A stretch of DNA of 64,000 nt from Globodera rostochiensis. Taxonomy: Eukaryota; Nematoda; Chromadorea; Rhabditida; Heteroderidae. The notes below the pieces were generated by a model. That model did no database searches, was not told the DNA's origin, and saw only the letters and a list, made by a program, of their open reading frames with translations. A program made the translations under genes and the position numbers. Where the stretch lies: the NCBI GenBank assembly GCA_018350325.1, contig JAEVLN010000001.1, positions 2,717,501 to 2,781,500 of the forward strand, written 5' to 3'. Numbering within the stretch: position 1 is the stretch's first letter; every line of letters begins with the position of its first letter. Positions 41,401 through 54,720 of this stretch are shown here, one piece after another.

Positions 41401-44400
41401 GCGAGTTCGGCGAGACGGAGATGGCGCAGCACGTTAAAATCGTCGAAGTGCAAACGGGACCAGAAGAAGGTGTTGAGGCCAAATGTGATGAATGGAAATT
41501 GGAGATGAGAAAAGACCTTAAAAGACTTTTTAATTTTAAGAACAATAAATAATCAATGTGAAGTAAATTCTGGCGGTTCCATGATCAAAAACAGACTCGA
41601 TCACAATGGTCATGTTTCATGTATCATTCACAACCATGGAGCAGTTCATGAACGAGTCATGGACTGTGTACTCACCAATTGTGATTTTTCGTTGTTGAAG
41701 ATATGTCGCCCAATGTCAGTGCTGCCCACCCGTCCGAATTCAAACATTCGTCCGGCACATCCTTCATTGGCATGCCATGGAAGCGCAGTGTTCGCCGAGT
41801 CGTTTTCACCAAAAATACGATTAACCAAATTGATCAATTTGGCAAAATGCCGTCGAAAAACGCCGAATGTGAAATCGTCCAGGACTTCATCGCATTCGCT
41901 GCTAGAGTTGTCGAGCCATCGTTGCCTGTACTGCTCCAACTCGACGAGCGACAGAAACGGACGACACTTGGCTGGGCTTGCACGAAGGATGTCCATGTAT
42001 TTCTGTCCGAGCTCCGTCTCGTTGATGGCCAACTTGCGCGGATCCGGCCAACATCGCATTTCAGCCGGGAATGTGTGATCAAAAAGGAGTTGGTCCAAGT
42101 CCAGCCGATCGTCTACAGTTTTCCCGATGTCCACCGTCAACAATGAGAAGATGACGTTTTGGCGAGTTTCTGTGTAAAAAGTGTCCAAATATTAGATGAA
42201 CTCAGCTACAGTAATAAGAATTATGGAAGCAACATATAATTACGCTTTACCATTAATCGTTCCAAATAAGCCAATTTGAAGTGCGGTTGCCCACATGCGC
42301 TTTTGTGAGTCGAACGAGCCGGGGAACATGAAGGCCAACTGAAGGCAAACATCGGAATGGGGAGCATGTTGTTGTACAGGAAAGGCAGACACATTGCTCC
42401 AACAATGCCAATAGTACAGTGTTAATTCGTCGTGGCTGGTACCTGACAAAACAGACTTTGTATGAGTGACAAAAGCCCGACAAACGACAAAGGGCCGAAA
42501 TCAAAAGAGAGACAAAAAGACGCTTTCTTCAGTCAAAAGGACGAAAGAGGAGGATAATGCCAAAAAACAACGACTTATTGCTGAAGCAGATGGACGCGCA
42601 ACCGGCGGAAAGGTGTTGAAGCCCAACATAGGCTGAGAACGTTCATCATAATCATCAACAACACCAGCAGCGGCATCATCCATGCGAGAATACCGCAAAA
42701 GCAATTGAATGAACTGCTCCAGCCCAGCGAGAAATGGTTGTTCTTCCATCCAATTGTTGCCTGCATCTCTTCTTGAACGGGACGGCAACTGGGCAGCACA
42801 ACAGAGCATTGTCGAGCAGTCAGTGGAACTGTCAAAGTAAACATCATTATCAAGAAATTTTAACGATTCCAACTCACCCTTGCAGTGTATGTTGCAATTG
42901 TGTGACAAGTTGGCACTGTTTTAGTGAGGACGGCATCGTTGCACGTATTGAAGTTGATGACTCAGACTCTGTTGTTATACGGTTGGGCATAAACACGGCA
43001 CTGACCACGTCGACGACATCGGCACTCCAACTGGGCGGCTCAACTCCAGGATCTGGATCCGTACCAAACGCCAGTTCCACCGCCCGATTTCGCATGGCGC
43101 GCGACAGTTGGCCATTCCTTGGGTTCATCGTAAAAAATATGCTGAAATTTGAAGAAAAATTTTATATATATTTCAAAAATTGCAAATATTTTTCTCACCG
43201 AAAATTCGCATGCCGACAAATTTTGGATTCCAACACCGTGCCGTCGGCATGTTTCTGCTGCTGCACCGGCAACACAAGCTCACCATCGGCGCTTTCAAGA
43301 CACGAATTCAGACAGTCGAGAACGGCAGAGCTAAATAAAATGGTTTGGCCACCCCGTAGTGATCTGTTGGTCTAAGAATTGGATCATGATTATCTGACTT
43401 GTGCATGTGATTGGATCATGGCCAAGTGTCAAAAATTGAAACAAAAATGTTCAAAAAACAGCCCACACCCCACCGACCTGCAACAGTTCACGTCGTCCAC
43501 CAAAAGCCAATGCCCGTCACGGAATGCGCGCACAAAAACGCTGTCCACCCATTCAAATCGCAAATTGCTTTTGCTTCCCGACGCGTGCAGACCGTCGTCT
43601 TCCTCCTGCCGGCCATTCATTTCATCGTCGTCACAATCCAAGTCCACCACCATTTTATTGTCACCATTATCATCCTCATTTTCCATCCCTCGTCGTTGTT
43701 GTTGATTCTACAATTTTTATGTTCATATTTAATTTGCGTTTTATAGTATCGGATTAGGGGTAAAAAATGCGCGGTATTTCAAGTAATATTTACGGCTCTC
43801 GTTGTCCACATGGCTTTATATAAGCACTTCAGAAAATTGTAAAAAAAAATCTTGATAACATTGCAAAAATTATTTGAATCCAAAAATGTATGTAAGTCGA
43901 CCCAAGAGAAAAAACAAATCCAAAAATGGTTTATCCACCTGAACTTGTTCAAAAGATCCGAGCAGCTCCAGCGCGTCTGTCTCGCTGGTCAGTCGGATGT
44001 GCTCAAGTGGCTGATCAACGAGCGTGGCGAGTGCGCGCACCGTCGAACGTTTCCCAACATGTGGCGGTCCGGTGAGGAGGACAAGCCAATTAGCGGACAC
44101 ACAGGCGGCAACACGTTCGAGCAGTCCATGCTGCGATGCCAGCAGTCGAATGGAAAACGGCGATGGCACAACAATCGATCGATCGCGGTTGGCTTGAAGT
44201 TGGAGTGGCACACAACCGATGTTGAGTTGCAGCTCATTTCCGTCAGTGTTTGCTGGGTTCGTCAAATGCAAGAGGGGCAAGCTGGGCACCCATGCGTTAT
44301 TGATTTCTTTGTCGTCACCAAACACCGGATTGTACACATCCGTGATGATCTTAAAACATTGGTTAGCATGCATGCACTAACCGTGTCTAATGATTCTGAA

Positions 44401-47400
44401 ATTTTTTGTGTTTAATTGCCCAGGATCAAGGTAAAAAGACAGCTGGATGGTTGGTCTGATCCAACCCATTAATTAGTCCGATCTGGACCAGAACCAGATC
44501 AGTCAGATCTGCCACAAAAATCAAAACAAAACAGATCCGAACCTTAACTCCTTTTGCAATCGTATCAATCAACTTTTATCAACAATTTTTCTCTCTCATC
44601 AAACATTCAACAGAAGAAAAACAGCAACAACAATGACCGGTTTTTCACGTTCCGAAAAAAAGAGGAATCCCCGCCCGCCTCTTCTCCCCGCTATCCCCCC
44701 CCCCCCGCCCACCCTAACACGTCGCCTAGAAAGTTCTAGCCTATGCCCAAAGGAGGAGGAGGAGAATGTCAAGGTCCTTCCTTCCCCCTCATCGCCATCA
44801 TTAGGATTGATTGGTCAGCGCGCCTCGGGGGCTGCAATTGGTCGGACGGCAGGCAGGCAGAGGCAATCATGCTTCCTACAGCCGCCGCCGCCGCTTTTTG
44901 ATACGAATTTGGTGGCAGTGTTGGTGGATGCGAACAAAGATCGCGATCAGGCGCGCAGAAATTGGTAGAGTGAGTGCGTGAGTGAGAGAGTGAAAGATCG
45001 GAATTGAACGAAATAGTTCAGTCTAAAGACGCCCAAAACGTACCGCCCCCAACAACCCCAAAGCGCGTTGCACACACGTCTTGAAATGGGAACAGCAGTG
45101 GCAGGCAGCGCGGCTGGAAGAAGTGCGCTTGTGCAACGTCAACCAAACAGTTCGTTTCGTTCATATACCCGTCGAGAATCACATTCAACAAAATTTCTAC
45201 CCAAGAAAAGTGATCTCTTCTTGCAGTTTCTGCTGAACCATGACAACAAATTCCTATATCACCTATTAGAGTTTTCCATTCTTGTAGTACACAAGACCAC
45301 AATTTTCCACTAAATATCATCAATTTTTTGTGGCGTTCATTCGCCCTTAAAAAACTTTTTCATCGCTGTCCTCCAATCTTAGATTGCGTAGAAAATTTAA
45401 AGAAAAATGAATATATTAACAACCATCATGCCAATTGTTTTACTGTTAGCAATGTTATTGTCCTCAAGAACGACGCACGGTGAAGACGTGGCCAAAAAGT
45501 TCCAGGACATTGCTGAGTCGTACAAAAATCCATTGTCAAATGGTTAAAAAAATTTTTGAATAATTTTAAATCCATTTTCTCATTTAATTAAGGATTCGGC
45601 GACGACATCGACTGGGTGCCATGGGATGAGGCCATTGAAAACGCATTGGACAAGAATAAGCCAATCTTTCTGCTAATACACAAAACATGGTGCCATGCAT
45701 GCAAAAGTACGTGTTGAAAAACGCGTGCGCGCACATTTTAAGAAGCAATTTCTCTGATACTAACGACAATACAGTTTACCAACATTTTTAGCATTGCGCA
45801 AAATCATGCAACAATCAAACGCGAAGAAAGCGTTCAAAAAATTGAGCGAATATTTCGTCATGGTGAACACCGCGGACGACGATGAGCCGTTCGAGGAGGA
45901 ATATAGGCCGGACGGCAAATATGTGCCAAGAATACTGTTCCTAGGTTGGCATTGACAACAAAGTTTCAACAACTTTCTGAACCAAAAATTCAGACAAAAA
46001 TGGCGACACGCTGACCGACTTCAAGAACAAGAAGGCCGAGTACAAAAACTACGCCTATTACTACTCCAGCCCCGCGGACATATTGAACACAATGAAAGAT
46101 GTACCTTTTTAAAAGCACTAAAAACAAAACAAAAATTTTTTGCTTAAGGTTATAGCCCACTACGGAATTGAGCTGGCACAAGAACTTAAGGGGGACAAGC
46201 TGAAGCCAAAGAAACCGCCGCCAAAAACTGCGCCGGACGCGCCCGTTTCGAGCAACAAAAAATCAGAAAAGAAAGGAGTGGAAGAGAAAAAGGAGCAACC
46301 GAAAGACGAGGCCAAACCGGTAAAGAAGGACAACAAGGACGCGAAAAAGAAGAAGGAATTGTAAGAATATTAGGAAAAAAAAATTATTTCTTTTCATTTG
46401 TTAGACTGATCAAACTGACCAATTCAAAAAATAACGTGTCCACCCATGTCCACTCTCCACCCCTTCCCCTCATTTTTGTTGATAGAAAATAAAAATTGTG
46501 TAAAATGAATAAACTTTAACTTACCGTATCCTTGGCACTTTGTCTCGTTAGCCGGCTCAGATACACCAGCTCAAAACCAAACGCAAAATTGCCACCAAAC
46601 TGAAAAAAGGAACAAAACGTTTCAAAACGAAACGCAAAATGTCAGAAAAATGCAAATTTGAGAAAAAATATGAAAATTTACAACACCCACCCGATCAACC
46701 GCCTCCACCCATCGGAAAAGGTCGCGCAAATTGAACTCAAACGGTCCACCGCAATGGTGCAACTCCCGGACGCGCTCCCGGCAAAGTTTGTTGACCAACA
46801 CCATCTTTGCAAGACGGTCTTCTGTGAACAACGGTGACGAAAGGTTCCCGTCATCATCAATGTTGTCCATTAGATCGGCCATTTGCTGTTGTTGTTGTTG
46901 TTGCGCCTTACAAAATGCGCACAAAATGTGGATGAAGTCATCGTCGGTCATCTCCTCCACAAAAATCTTAAAAATCATTTTGAATAAATGCAGCAACGGT
47001 TCCATTTAAAAATTCACAAGTTGGGCTTCCATAATGCCAAAATTGATAGAGCATGATTTGCTTACTGATCAGTTATGGGATCCATTTCGTGAAAAATCAA
47101 GCACTGCGTTCTTTTAGTTCTCTGACCATGATCGGATGATAAAGAACTATTTTTTCTCATATTCAATTGTTTTTTTTCGTATTGATTCGATTCCCCAGCC
47201 TCGGATCATTGTGTGATCAGCATACTCCGATCATTGATCAGACTATATGCCCCATGAAAAGAAACAGCACCGAAATGAATCTGTTCAGAAATGATTTGGG
47301 CAGCGCACGACGAGCACCGCCTTGCTGATGCGGATTTTGGCAGGCGAAGAATTTGCAGCGCGAGCTGTCCAACTCAAATGTACGGTCAAGTTCAGCAATA

Positions 47401-50400
47401 TAAATGCGTTTGCGGAAGTCGAAGCATGAGTTGAGCCCCTCAAGAACGGACTGGGATGCCAAGTTCATCTAAAATAGTCAAGTGCGTTCATCATGGACTG
47501 GATTTTTGGAAGAACGATTTTCCAAAAAATTATCCACCTCATCAAGCAGTATCCATGAGCCCTCTTTGATTGCCTTAAGCACAGGGCCGTCACGCCAAGC
47601 GAAAGAGGCGGAACCGTCCGAATCCGGCACTGGAACATCACCGCCGAACAAATCGTGCAAATCCTAATAACAATTTTGTCTTCCTGAACTCGATTAGCAC
47701 TGCGGGGCCGCTCGCTCACCGTTTGTTCAGACAAATTCAGCCGGACCAGCTTGTGCCCAGTGGCAGCAGCCAGCGCAACCACCAGACTGGACTTGCCCGC
47801 CCCCGGGCTGCCCTCCAGCATCACCGGTTTGCTGGAAGCAAGCGCACGCGCCACCCGCATCGCATTACGCCGAGTGGTCGGCGCGTCCAGAGAGAAGCCT
47901 ACAGGGAGTCGGCACCGGCCGATGTCACCACCATCTGCTGTTGATGATAAATAAAACGATAGAATACGTTTTTTTTTCGTAAAAAATTAACAAAATTCAA
48001 AAAAAAAAAATTCGAAGCGCCCGTCCGATCTTCCAAATTAAGAAGATCAAAAATCCACACCCTGACGATTGCATTGGATGCGAAAAAGGCCGATGCTGAG
48101 CGCATTTGCGTTTAGCTCAAGCTGTTGTTGAACATGAGAAGAAGAAGCTGTAGCTGCAGTAAAATCTTCACCCAACTCCAACATGATCAGTGTGTGTAAC
48201 TAAAGAAAAATTTTTTTAATTTCAACAAATTTTTGAATCCACGCCTGTTTAATGCAACTGTCGATCACTTCCTGTCGGTCAAATGCAAACCGGGACGGCA
48301 ACACGCCCAAGGCGTCCAACAGATTGGATTCAATAGCATGGTACAGTGCTTGGTGTACTGGGATGCCGGAAATGTAAAAATTTGCGAACAGCTCGGACAA
48401 CGTCACCAGATCACGCGTGGACAATGAAAATCTGGATTGATCAAAATAAAAAATTGTACGATACAATTAAAACCCTAGACACCCACACACCGTAACAAAT
48501 CGTTGAAGCTACTGTTGAAGAACTCATAGAATTTGATGAGAAGTTGCGCAACTTTATCCACTGGAATTTGTCCGTTCAATTGCTGTTGATCATCAACAAC
48601 AAGCAGTTTCTCAAACCGATGGCGCACAATGGCCAAAAGATCGTTTCGGTCATGTTCAGCCGGGCACCACACTTCCGTGAAGCGATTCCGCAATGCTTTG
48701 GACAACTGAACGTGCCGTAATTATTTTTTTCAAATTGTTCAGTCTCAACAAAACGCCACACACCTCCTTCTTCCCATGATCATTTCCCGGATTCATTGTC
48801 GCCACCAGCTGGAAACCGTCAGCAGCTGTCACCGTCTCGTCACCACCGCTTTGTGCGCCCGCATCGGTCAACAGAATGGCACGCTGTGGTTCCAGCAACG
48901 AATTCAGCCGCTCCAACACCGAGTCGGGCGCTAACGAAATCTCGTCGATCAGCAATCGTTGCCCCCGGCGCATTGCCTGCAACACAATGCCGTCACGCCA
49001 ACGGAAACCGCCAACACCGCCGCCATCGTCGTCGGCTGTTATCGGACGAATGCTGCCAAGCAGATCAGCCGCGTCTGTACGCTCATGACAGTTGATGGAC
49101 AGGAGATGACCCTTAGATAATTGTGCATATTATCACCATCAAAGCCTAGCTTAAATCCGAATAAACTCACAAATTGATGAACAGCCGTCGTTTTGCCACA
49201 TCCAGTTTCGCCAACCAACAGTATCGGCTCGTTGCGACGCCATGCCTCTGCGCACAAAATAAGCATCCGACGCATCTGTGCAGTCAGCACAATGGTGGAA
49301 GAGGAGGAGAGCTGAATGTCATGGGTTGAACTACAAACTGTTCAAAATTTGACTCACCCCAGGCAAAATGGCCGCTGACGGCATGTACGGCGATTCGGCA
49401 CCGAACAGTCGCGAAAAGTCAATTTTAGGGTCCAACAGTCGCTTCAGCACGTCCACAACCGCCTGCTCGTCCTGTTTGGTGCGACAGCGAGTGCCCAGCA
49501 CAAAATAGCCTTGATCAGCAAGTGCCTGGCGCCAATCTGCGGTTGCTTGACCGTCCACCAACGCGGACGACATCCGGTGACCCCAGCGGAACAAATCTCT
49601 TAAAAGAACAACAATATTAGAGAAAAGGGCAAATGAATAACTAAGACTTTGGCACAAAATTGACATATTGGCACAACCACCCACCTCAACGTCATCAAGC
49701 CGTCCGAACTGGAAAAAATGCCGCCAATGGCACGACGCACTTTCAACTCGGCAAGCACATCGGCCATCAGTTGCGCCATTTTGGGCGACACGCCGCACCG
49801 TCGTTGCACAATCTGGGGCAGTTCCGCGTGCGGCAACGCATCCCACTGGAGGCACATGAAGCGCGAGAGGAAGGCACGTGACAAACGCTTGCGTCCCGCG
49901 TACGTGCCCACCGGGTTTTGGGTGGCAAACAGGCGGAAGCGCGGGTGTGCACGCACTGCGACGTTCAGTTCCGAGACGAATAGCTCGCGGTTGTCGTCAA
50001 GCAACTTAATTTTTTTAGAAACATTAACTTATTTGCGGATGAAATAAAAAATTCATTACTCGGTTCAGTGCTTCGAGCACCGAACTGGGCGCCAAGTTCA
50101 GCTCGTCCAGGATGATCCAGTCACCGTTGCGGACCGCTCTCAGCAGAACACCCTCCACAAATTCGAGACGGCCGGTTGCATCGGGCGCATAACTGCCAAT
50201 GTACTCCTAAAAACCGCATTCAAAAATTGAAATAAATATGAAATTTCCAAAATTCGACCCACCCATTCCCCGAGTTCATCGATTCATTAAAAAAATTTGT
50301 GTTGTTCAACAATTCCCACCTGAACATCGGTGTGCTCGTGGTTGTTGATTCGAAAACAACGATTGCCGCTCATTTTGGCCAACTGCATCACCATCGACGT

Positions 50401-53400
50401 TTTGCCGGCAGACGTTTCACCCTCCATCAGAATTGGAAAATGACCGGTAGCCACAACGCTGGCCAACAGCGCCATGTTGGCACGGACGGACGGCGTGAAA
50501 ATGTACGTTGATTGACCGGTGGTGGCACTGTCCGTCTCCGCAATGTCGCCTGCAATGTCACTGAACATCGGCATTTCGTTGCCGCGCGGTATTTTATGGC
50601 CTTCGATCAAACTGAAATCGATGAAATTTAATTTAATTCAAAAAATAAAATTTGTTTTTCTAAAGTAATTTCTTTCCTTAAAAATGCAAAAATTTTCGGT
50701 CGACAAATAAACAGTCAAGGGGTTGGACTTTTGTTTAACATTTCAATCAAGTTCATTAAAAACTCACACAAATTTGCGCATTTCGTCCGCGCTCAACTTG
50801 CCATTCCGTGCCAAGGTTGGCACATCACCAAGCCATTTGGTCACCAACAGTTGCATCCGCTTGCGCTGCTCCGCGTCGAGTTGTGAGACAAAGGCGACAG
50901 CACATGCGCGATGAAGACAGTGCTTAGCAGTGCCCAATTGCAGTTGCTGATCATTGGCCACCGCCAGTGCACGGCTCAGTGTTCGTAGACTGTATAATTT
51001 TCACAAATTTACCATGATCCAGACCAAAAAAAAAACTTGCCCGGCTTCTTGAGATGCATGCCCCCCCCCTCCCGAAAACCACTCACTTGAATTGGCCAGG
51101 AAACTGTAATCGAACGTCCATGTAGAATTGCAGGACCGCCTCCACCATATTTTCGTTCATCGACAGGATTTGGCCACGAATGATCTTCCTCAATTGGTCT
51201 TCATCGCGCGTTTCGTCCACATAAAATTCAGTGAACGCCGAACGGATGCCCAGCGGCAGCACGCGCTTGCCCACATCGTTGGCACTGTTCATGCATGCAA
51301 ACAGGCGAAAATTGGCATGAACGATGAAGTCGGAGGACGGGTCCAACAGCTGTAAATTTGTTACTAATTATGATATCGCAAATACGATGCTCTCAGGTTG
51401 GTTAAGCTTATTTTTTTTGGTCAAAAATTGGTTTTCGGCTTTGCCATTCAGAGCATTTTTAGGCTAATGAAAACACAAATGCATTCAACTCATGCATGCA
51501 CTTTGTCAAGAAGTTTATCAATAAACTTTTCAAAAAATCGAGATTGATAAAAGGCCAAAATTCAGAATCCGACAAAATCACAACCAAACAACAAACGTAC
51601 CTCGACCAGTGCGTCCATGCACTCCACCGGCGCCAAATTGATCTCGTCCACCAGCAGCCAGTCGCCTCGCTCGGCCGCCTCCGTCAGCACGCCCTTCACA
51701 TGCGCAAACAGCAGTCGGCGTCGCCATGCCCCATCATCATCACCGCCGGGTCGAAAACATTTGGCCAACCGACGCGCGCGTTGCCGCAGCAGCGTCCAGC
51801 GACTGCGCCGCGTGTCGCATGCGTCAACGGGTGCGAATTTTTGAAGTGCACGCGAACTTGACTTGATGACGAGCTGAACGAGGTCCGCAAAACGGTGCGC
51901 GTTGAAGCAGTGCTAAAAATTAAATATAAAAAAGCAATAGCCGACAGATTTTTGCAGTTTTAAATACATTCAAATTGTCCAAAAACTTTGCATTCTTCTC
52001 CGCATCAAACGTTTCACGGAAGAGACTGACGTAATCATCAACCAGCGGTCGAAGGATGTTGGTGGCCGAGGTGGGCTTATGCCTATACAAAAAAAAAATT
52101 TGAATTCATAAATGTGTCGCGTCCCCTATTTTTGGAAAATTAACGGGTTAAAAACAATTCATTACAACAACCCATGGCATTATTCAAAGTCTTCACCCAC
52201 CCGCCAACGAGGTCGGTGAACTCCGATTCCTGGCTGAGGTTCACGACGTGCAGCGGAATGCGCGACAAATGCGCAATGTGTTGCACAATGGCCGTCTTGC
52301 CCACGCCCGTGTCGCCGGTGAGCAGCACCGGCTCAGGCGGTGAACGCGCCACACAGGCGGCGACACGTTCAAGCAGTTGGGCCGCGTCACGGGTGTGCAC
52401 AAACGGTCTGTTGGTACTGTTAAAATAAATATTTGTTGAGCAAGTGATCCGGAGAGCTAAAATTCGAGAAACAACAAGTTAAAATCACTAATACGAGAAT
52501 TTTTGGAGTGGGCAAGGACGGAGTATCAACAAAAAAAATTAAATTATTTTTAAAGTTTTGAGTAATAATTATTCGAACCCTAAAAATTCAAACCTCCGCT
52601 CTGCGCTGTGTTGTTGTTCATGTCGGTCCAGTGTGATCCGACCAATTTGAACGCGCTGCTGAACTCCATTTTCTTCCAAAAAAGACACGTCCGGATGGCG
52701 TACATTCATGTGGTAGTGTTGCTGTTCCGTCGACAGTGACAACGCTTCGCCAATTGCAGCTAAAAAAATGGGGGCAAAAATTTTTGTAAAATCACAAAAA
52801 ACGATTTTTTAAAAACATTTATGCTTTTAAAATTCGTAATTTAAAAATGGCAGAAAATATTTGGGCTTGCCTGCAACAGAACGTCGCAACTCTGTGTCGG
52901 TCAAATGGGCGGCCCACCCGTCAAAGAGTTCGGCAAACAGAGCACAACGATCGGTAACACTGGTATGCTGTTGATGATCCTCGACGAGTCGACGGACAAC
53001 CCGGAACAGGTCTTTCGCATTCAGCGCCCGGTCCATGGACGTCTTGCGCGCGAGAATGAGCTCGGACACGGCGGTGAACGTTTCGAGAAGCTTCACCCGA
53101 ACGTTGTCCAATTCTTGAAATGGAAATTCAGTTTAAATAAAAATTTAGAAAAATAGTCAAAATAAAATTTGAAGAAGTTTAAACCATCAGAACCCCTTTT
53201 AATTTGTCTTACACTCTCCTTTTTTCGTTTTTTTTTTCTCATATATTGACAAACAAAATTTAATTTTTTGATCCGCGGCGCTGTCAATCCCTTACCGCTA
53301 TGGATTTTTGTCGTTGCTGCCAAAATTGAGTCCATTTGCGGCGGTTGAATGGGTCCCATTTTGACCGTGAACGGATAGTCCCGCCACAATTGCTGTAGAT

Positions 53401-54720
53401 GATGATTATGGTGGTGGTCGTCGGTGGAAAGAGCGCCCAAAATGCGGCATTCCGTGGCCATTCGAATGTGCCGTCCGTTGGCCAACGCGGCATGGCCACG
53501 CTCGGCCAAGTCGATGATGGCGGCGGCCAAGTCCGGCCCGCCATGGTCCAAATTCTTCAACAGAATTACACATGGCTGTTGCAGAAACTGAAAAAACGCC
53601 AAAAATGTTAGTGTTTTTTTGGCGATTGCACATTTTTTTGACACATTTAGAGCAAGGTGCTCACTGGATTATCGAAAAGAAAGCCGAAATCCACGCTTTT
53701 TTATGACAAAACCGAAACCCGGACCTATGGGTTTTTTAGGAACCAGTCATTCCCAATCCAGTACCCGAAAAGTCTTACAAACGACGTGAGCTGTTCGAAT
53801 TTTAAAAATTGCTAAAAAAACCTGAGCGAATTTGGAGGGCTGCCAAAGGAACGCGCCGGGCACTTCTGAGCAATTGTAACTGCCATAAAGAACCTTAAAA
53901 TAGGTATATAAAAGAACAGAAAAAACGATTCTTACAAGTTTTTAGGAACTACTCGTGATTTTGGGAGCCCCCCTATCCCGGGTCCTCCAATAAAGATCCC
54001 CGGGATCCTGAATTTGCAAAAAAAAACCTCCCAAATTTCCGCGAACAAACCTTCGAGTCGTACTGGTCGTTGATCTGCAGCACTTTGATCGGAATGCTTC
54101 TTCGGTGAGCAACCTGACCGGCAGTGTGCGTTTTTCCACAGCCATGGGGGCCCTAAAATTAGAAAATGTCGTCAAAAAATGAGGAAGAGACAAAATAACC
54201 AAAATTTAATTAATTCTGCTCAGAAACTTTTCAGGAATTTCGGCTCCAAAACGTTCGGACTCCGCTCACACCCAGGGTTGGGAGTGTGTGTAGCTTTGAT
54301 ATTGTTTTCGCTCCGACCTAATTCGAATCCAAATTCTCACAAGTTTATTTATTTCGAGGAAATTTTTCAAAATTGCTAATTCCAAGTTCAATTTATCGAC
54401 CAAGCATTCAAAACCTTTAGGGTTCTAACTCAAATGCCACAAATCACCTAAACCAATTCGTTCGACTCACTTTCAATTTTGCACTCCAAAATTGGTGCTT
54501 AGAGTATGTATCAATTAAACAATGTTTAAATGGATTTTGGTTAAACCTGCAAAATGACGAGCTTCTTCGTCTCCAAAAGAGCAGCAACGTGCTCAACCTC
54601 GGAGGAAAATGTCTCTTCTTCCGCCGCCTCCATTTTACTTCTCTTCTCGCTCAACAACAGCACTTCTTCGTCCGCTGTCTTCAGACATTTTCGTTTTTTA
54701 AGTCTGCTTTTTCGTGCCAT
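32493..54720 (-). CDS. MDN1: Midasin (AAA ATPase of 60S ribosome maturation)
   Basis: A 22-kb gene of several dozen exons. Midasin is the giant nuclear AAA+ protein that strips assembly factors from pre-60S particles through its MIDAS domain. The start ATG is at 54718-54720 (MARKSRLKKRK). Walker A motifs run in order: AAA1 GPHGCGKT (about 54150), AAA2 GDTGVGKT (52300), AAA3 GETSAGKT (50410), AAA4 GETGCGKT (49200), AAA5 GSPGAGKS (47800), AAA6 GPPHVGKR (44060). Walker B motifs include WLLVDEINLAP, WIILDELNLAPS, RLLIDEISLAPDS and WILLDE|MNLASQS (split by an intron). The long linker runs about 42.5-35.5 kb and the acidic Gln/Glu/Asp-rich region 35.5-33.6 kb. The MIDAS domain at 33480-32490 has GDYRTGKRLNM, an intact DxSxS (AVDNSQSM), LEVGQLALCSFG and a terminal RQWFEH. 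AAA1 and AAA6 carry unusual residues. The intron at about 44.36-46.52 kb holds another gene. Confidence 0.95.
33870..35530 (-). repeat. Duplicated acidic exons in the midasin linker
   Basis: Three minus-strand exon groups repeat the same order: MPDVEQPIDVED (about 35400), MPEVDQSVGAEDA...DWTAVEEA (about 34940) and MSDVDQPVGVEDA...DWTAVEEA (about 34530). VEEPEETQLDPQ (about 35150) is mirrored by VEEQPEEAQLDPQ (about 34730). This indicates internal exon duplication within the disordered acidic region. Confidence 0.7.
44400..45406. other. Intron DNA upstream of the nested gene
   Basis: Contains GATC-rich stretches (44430-44520) and a Pro-rich plus-strand open frame with a C11 run (44633-44968), plus a minus-strand open stretch at 45046-45323. 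Neither shows a known domain. The neighbouring midasin exons join well without them. The DNA may hold the promoter of the nested gene. Confidence 0.4.
45407..46364 (+). CDS. ER thioredoxin-like protein (TXNDC12/AGR type), nested in midasin intron
   Basis: Five exons (about 45407-45541, 45593-45706, 45793-45942, 45992-46099, 46149-46364). A signal peptide (MPIVLLLAMLLSS) is followed by FGDDIDWVPWDEAIENAL, then KPIFLLIHKTWCHACK with a CHAC active site (WCGAC in human TXNDC12). Next come YFVMVNTADDDEPFEEEY and YVPRILFLDKNGD with the cis-proline. The Lys-rich tail ends in KKEL, a KDEL-like ER-retention signal. TXNDC12/ERp18 is a luminal thiol-disulphide oxidoreductase. The long Lys/Glu tail (last ~65 residues) is longer than in human. 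The gene lies wholly in an intron of midasin on the opposite strand; the ATG at 45407 is the first before the signal peptide. Confidence 0.9.

Noticed and set aside
44633..44968. 111-codon plus-strand frame in the midasin intron
   Set aside because: Pro-rich low complexity with a C11 run and no domain. It may be leader sequence of the nested gene but there is no support for a protein.
45046..45323. Minus-strand open stretch with a good donor, as an extra midasin exon
   Set aside because: The flanking midasin exons (ending SRLTRQSAKDT and starting IITDVYNPVFGD) join like the known protein without it.
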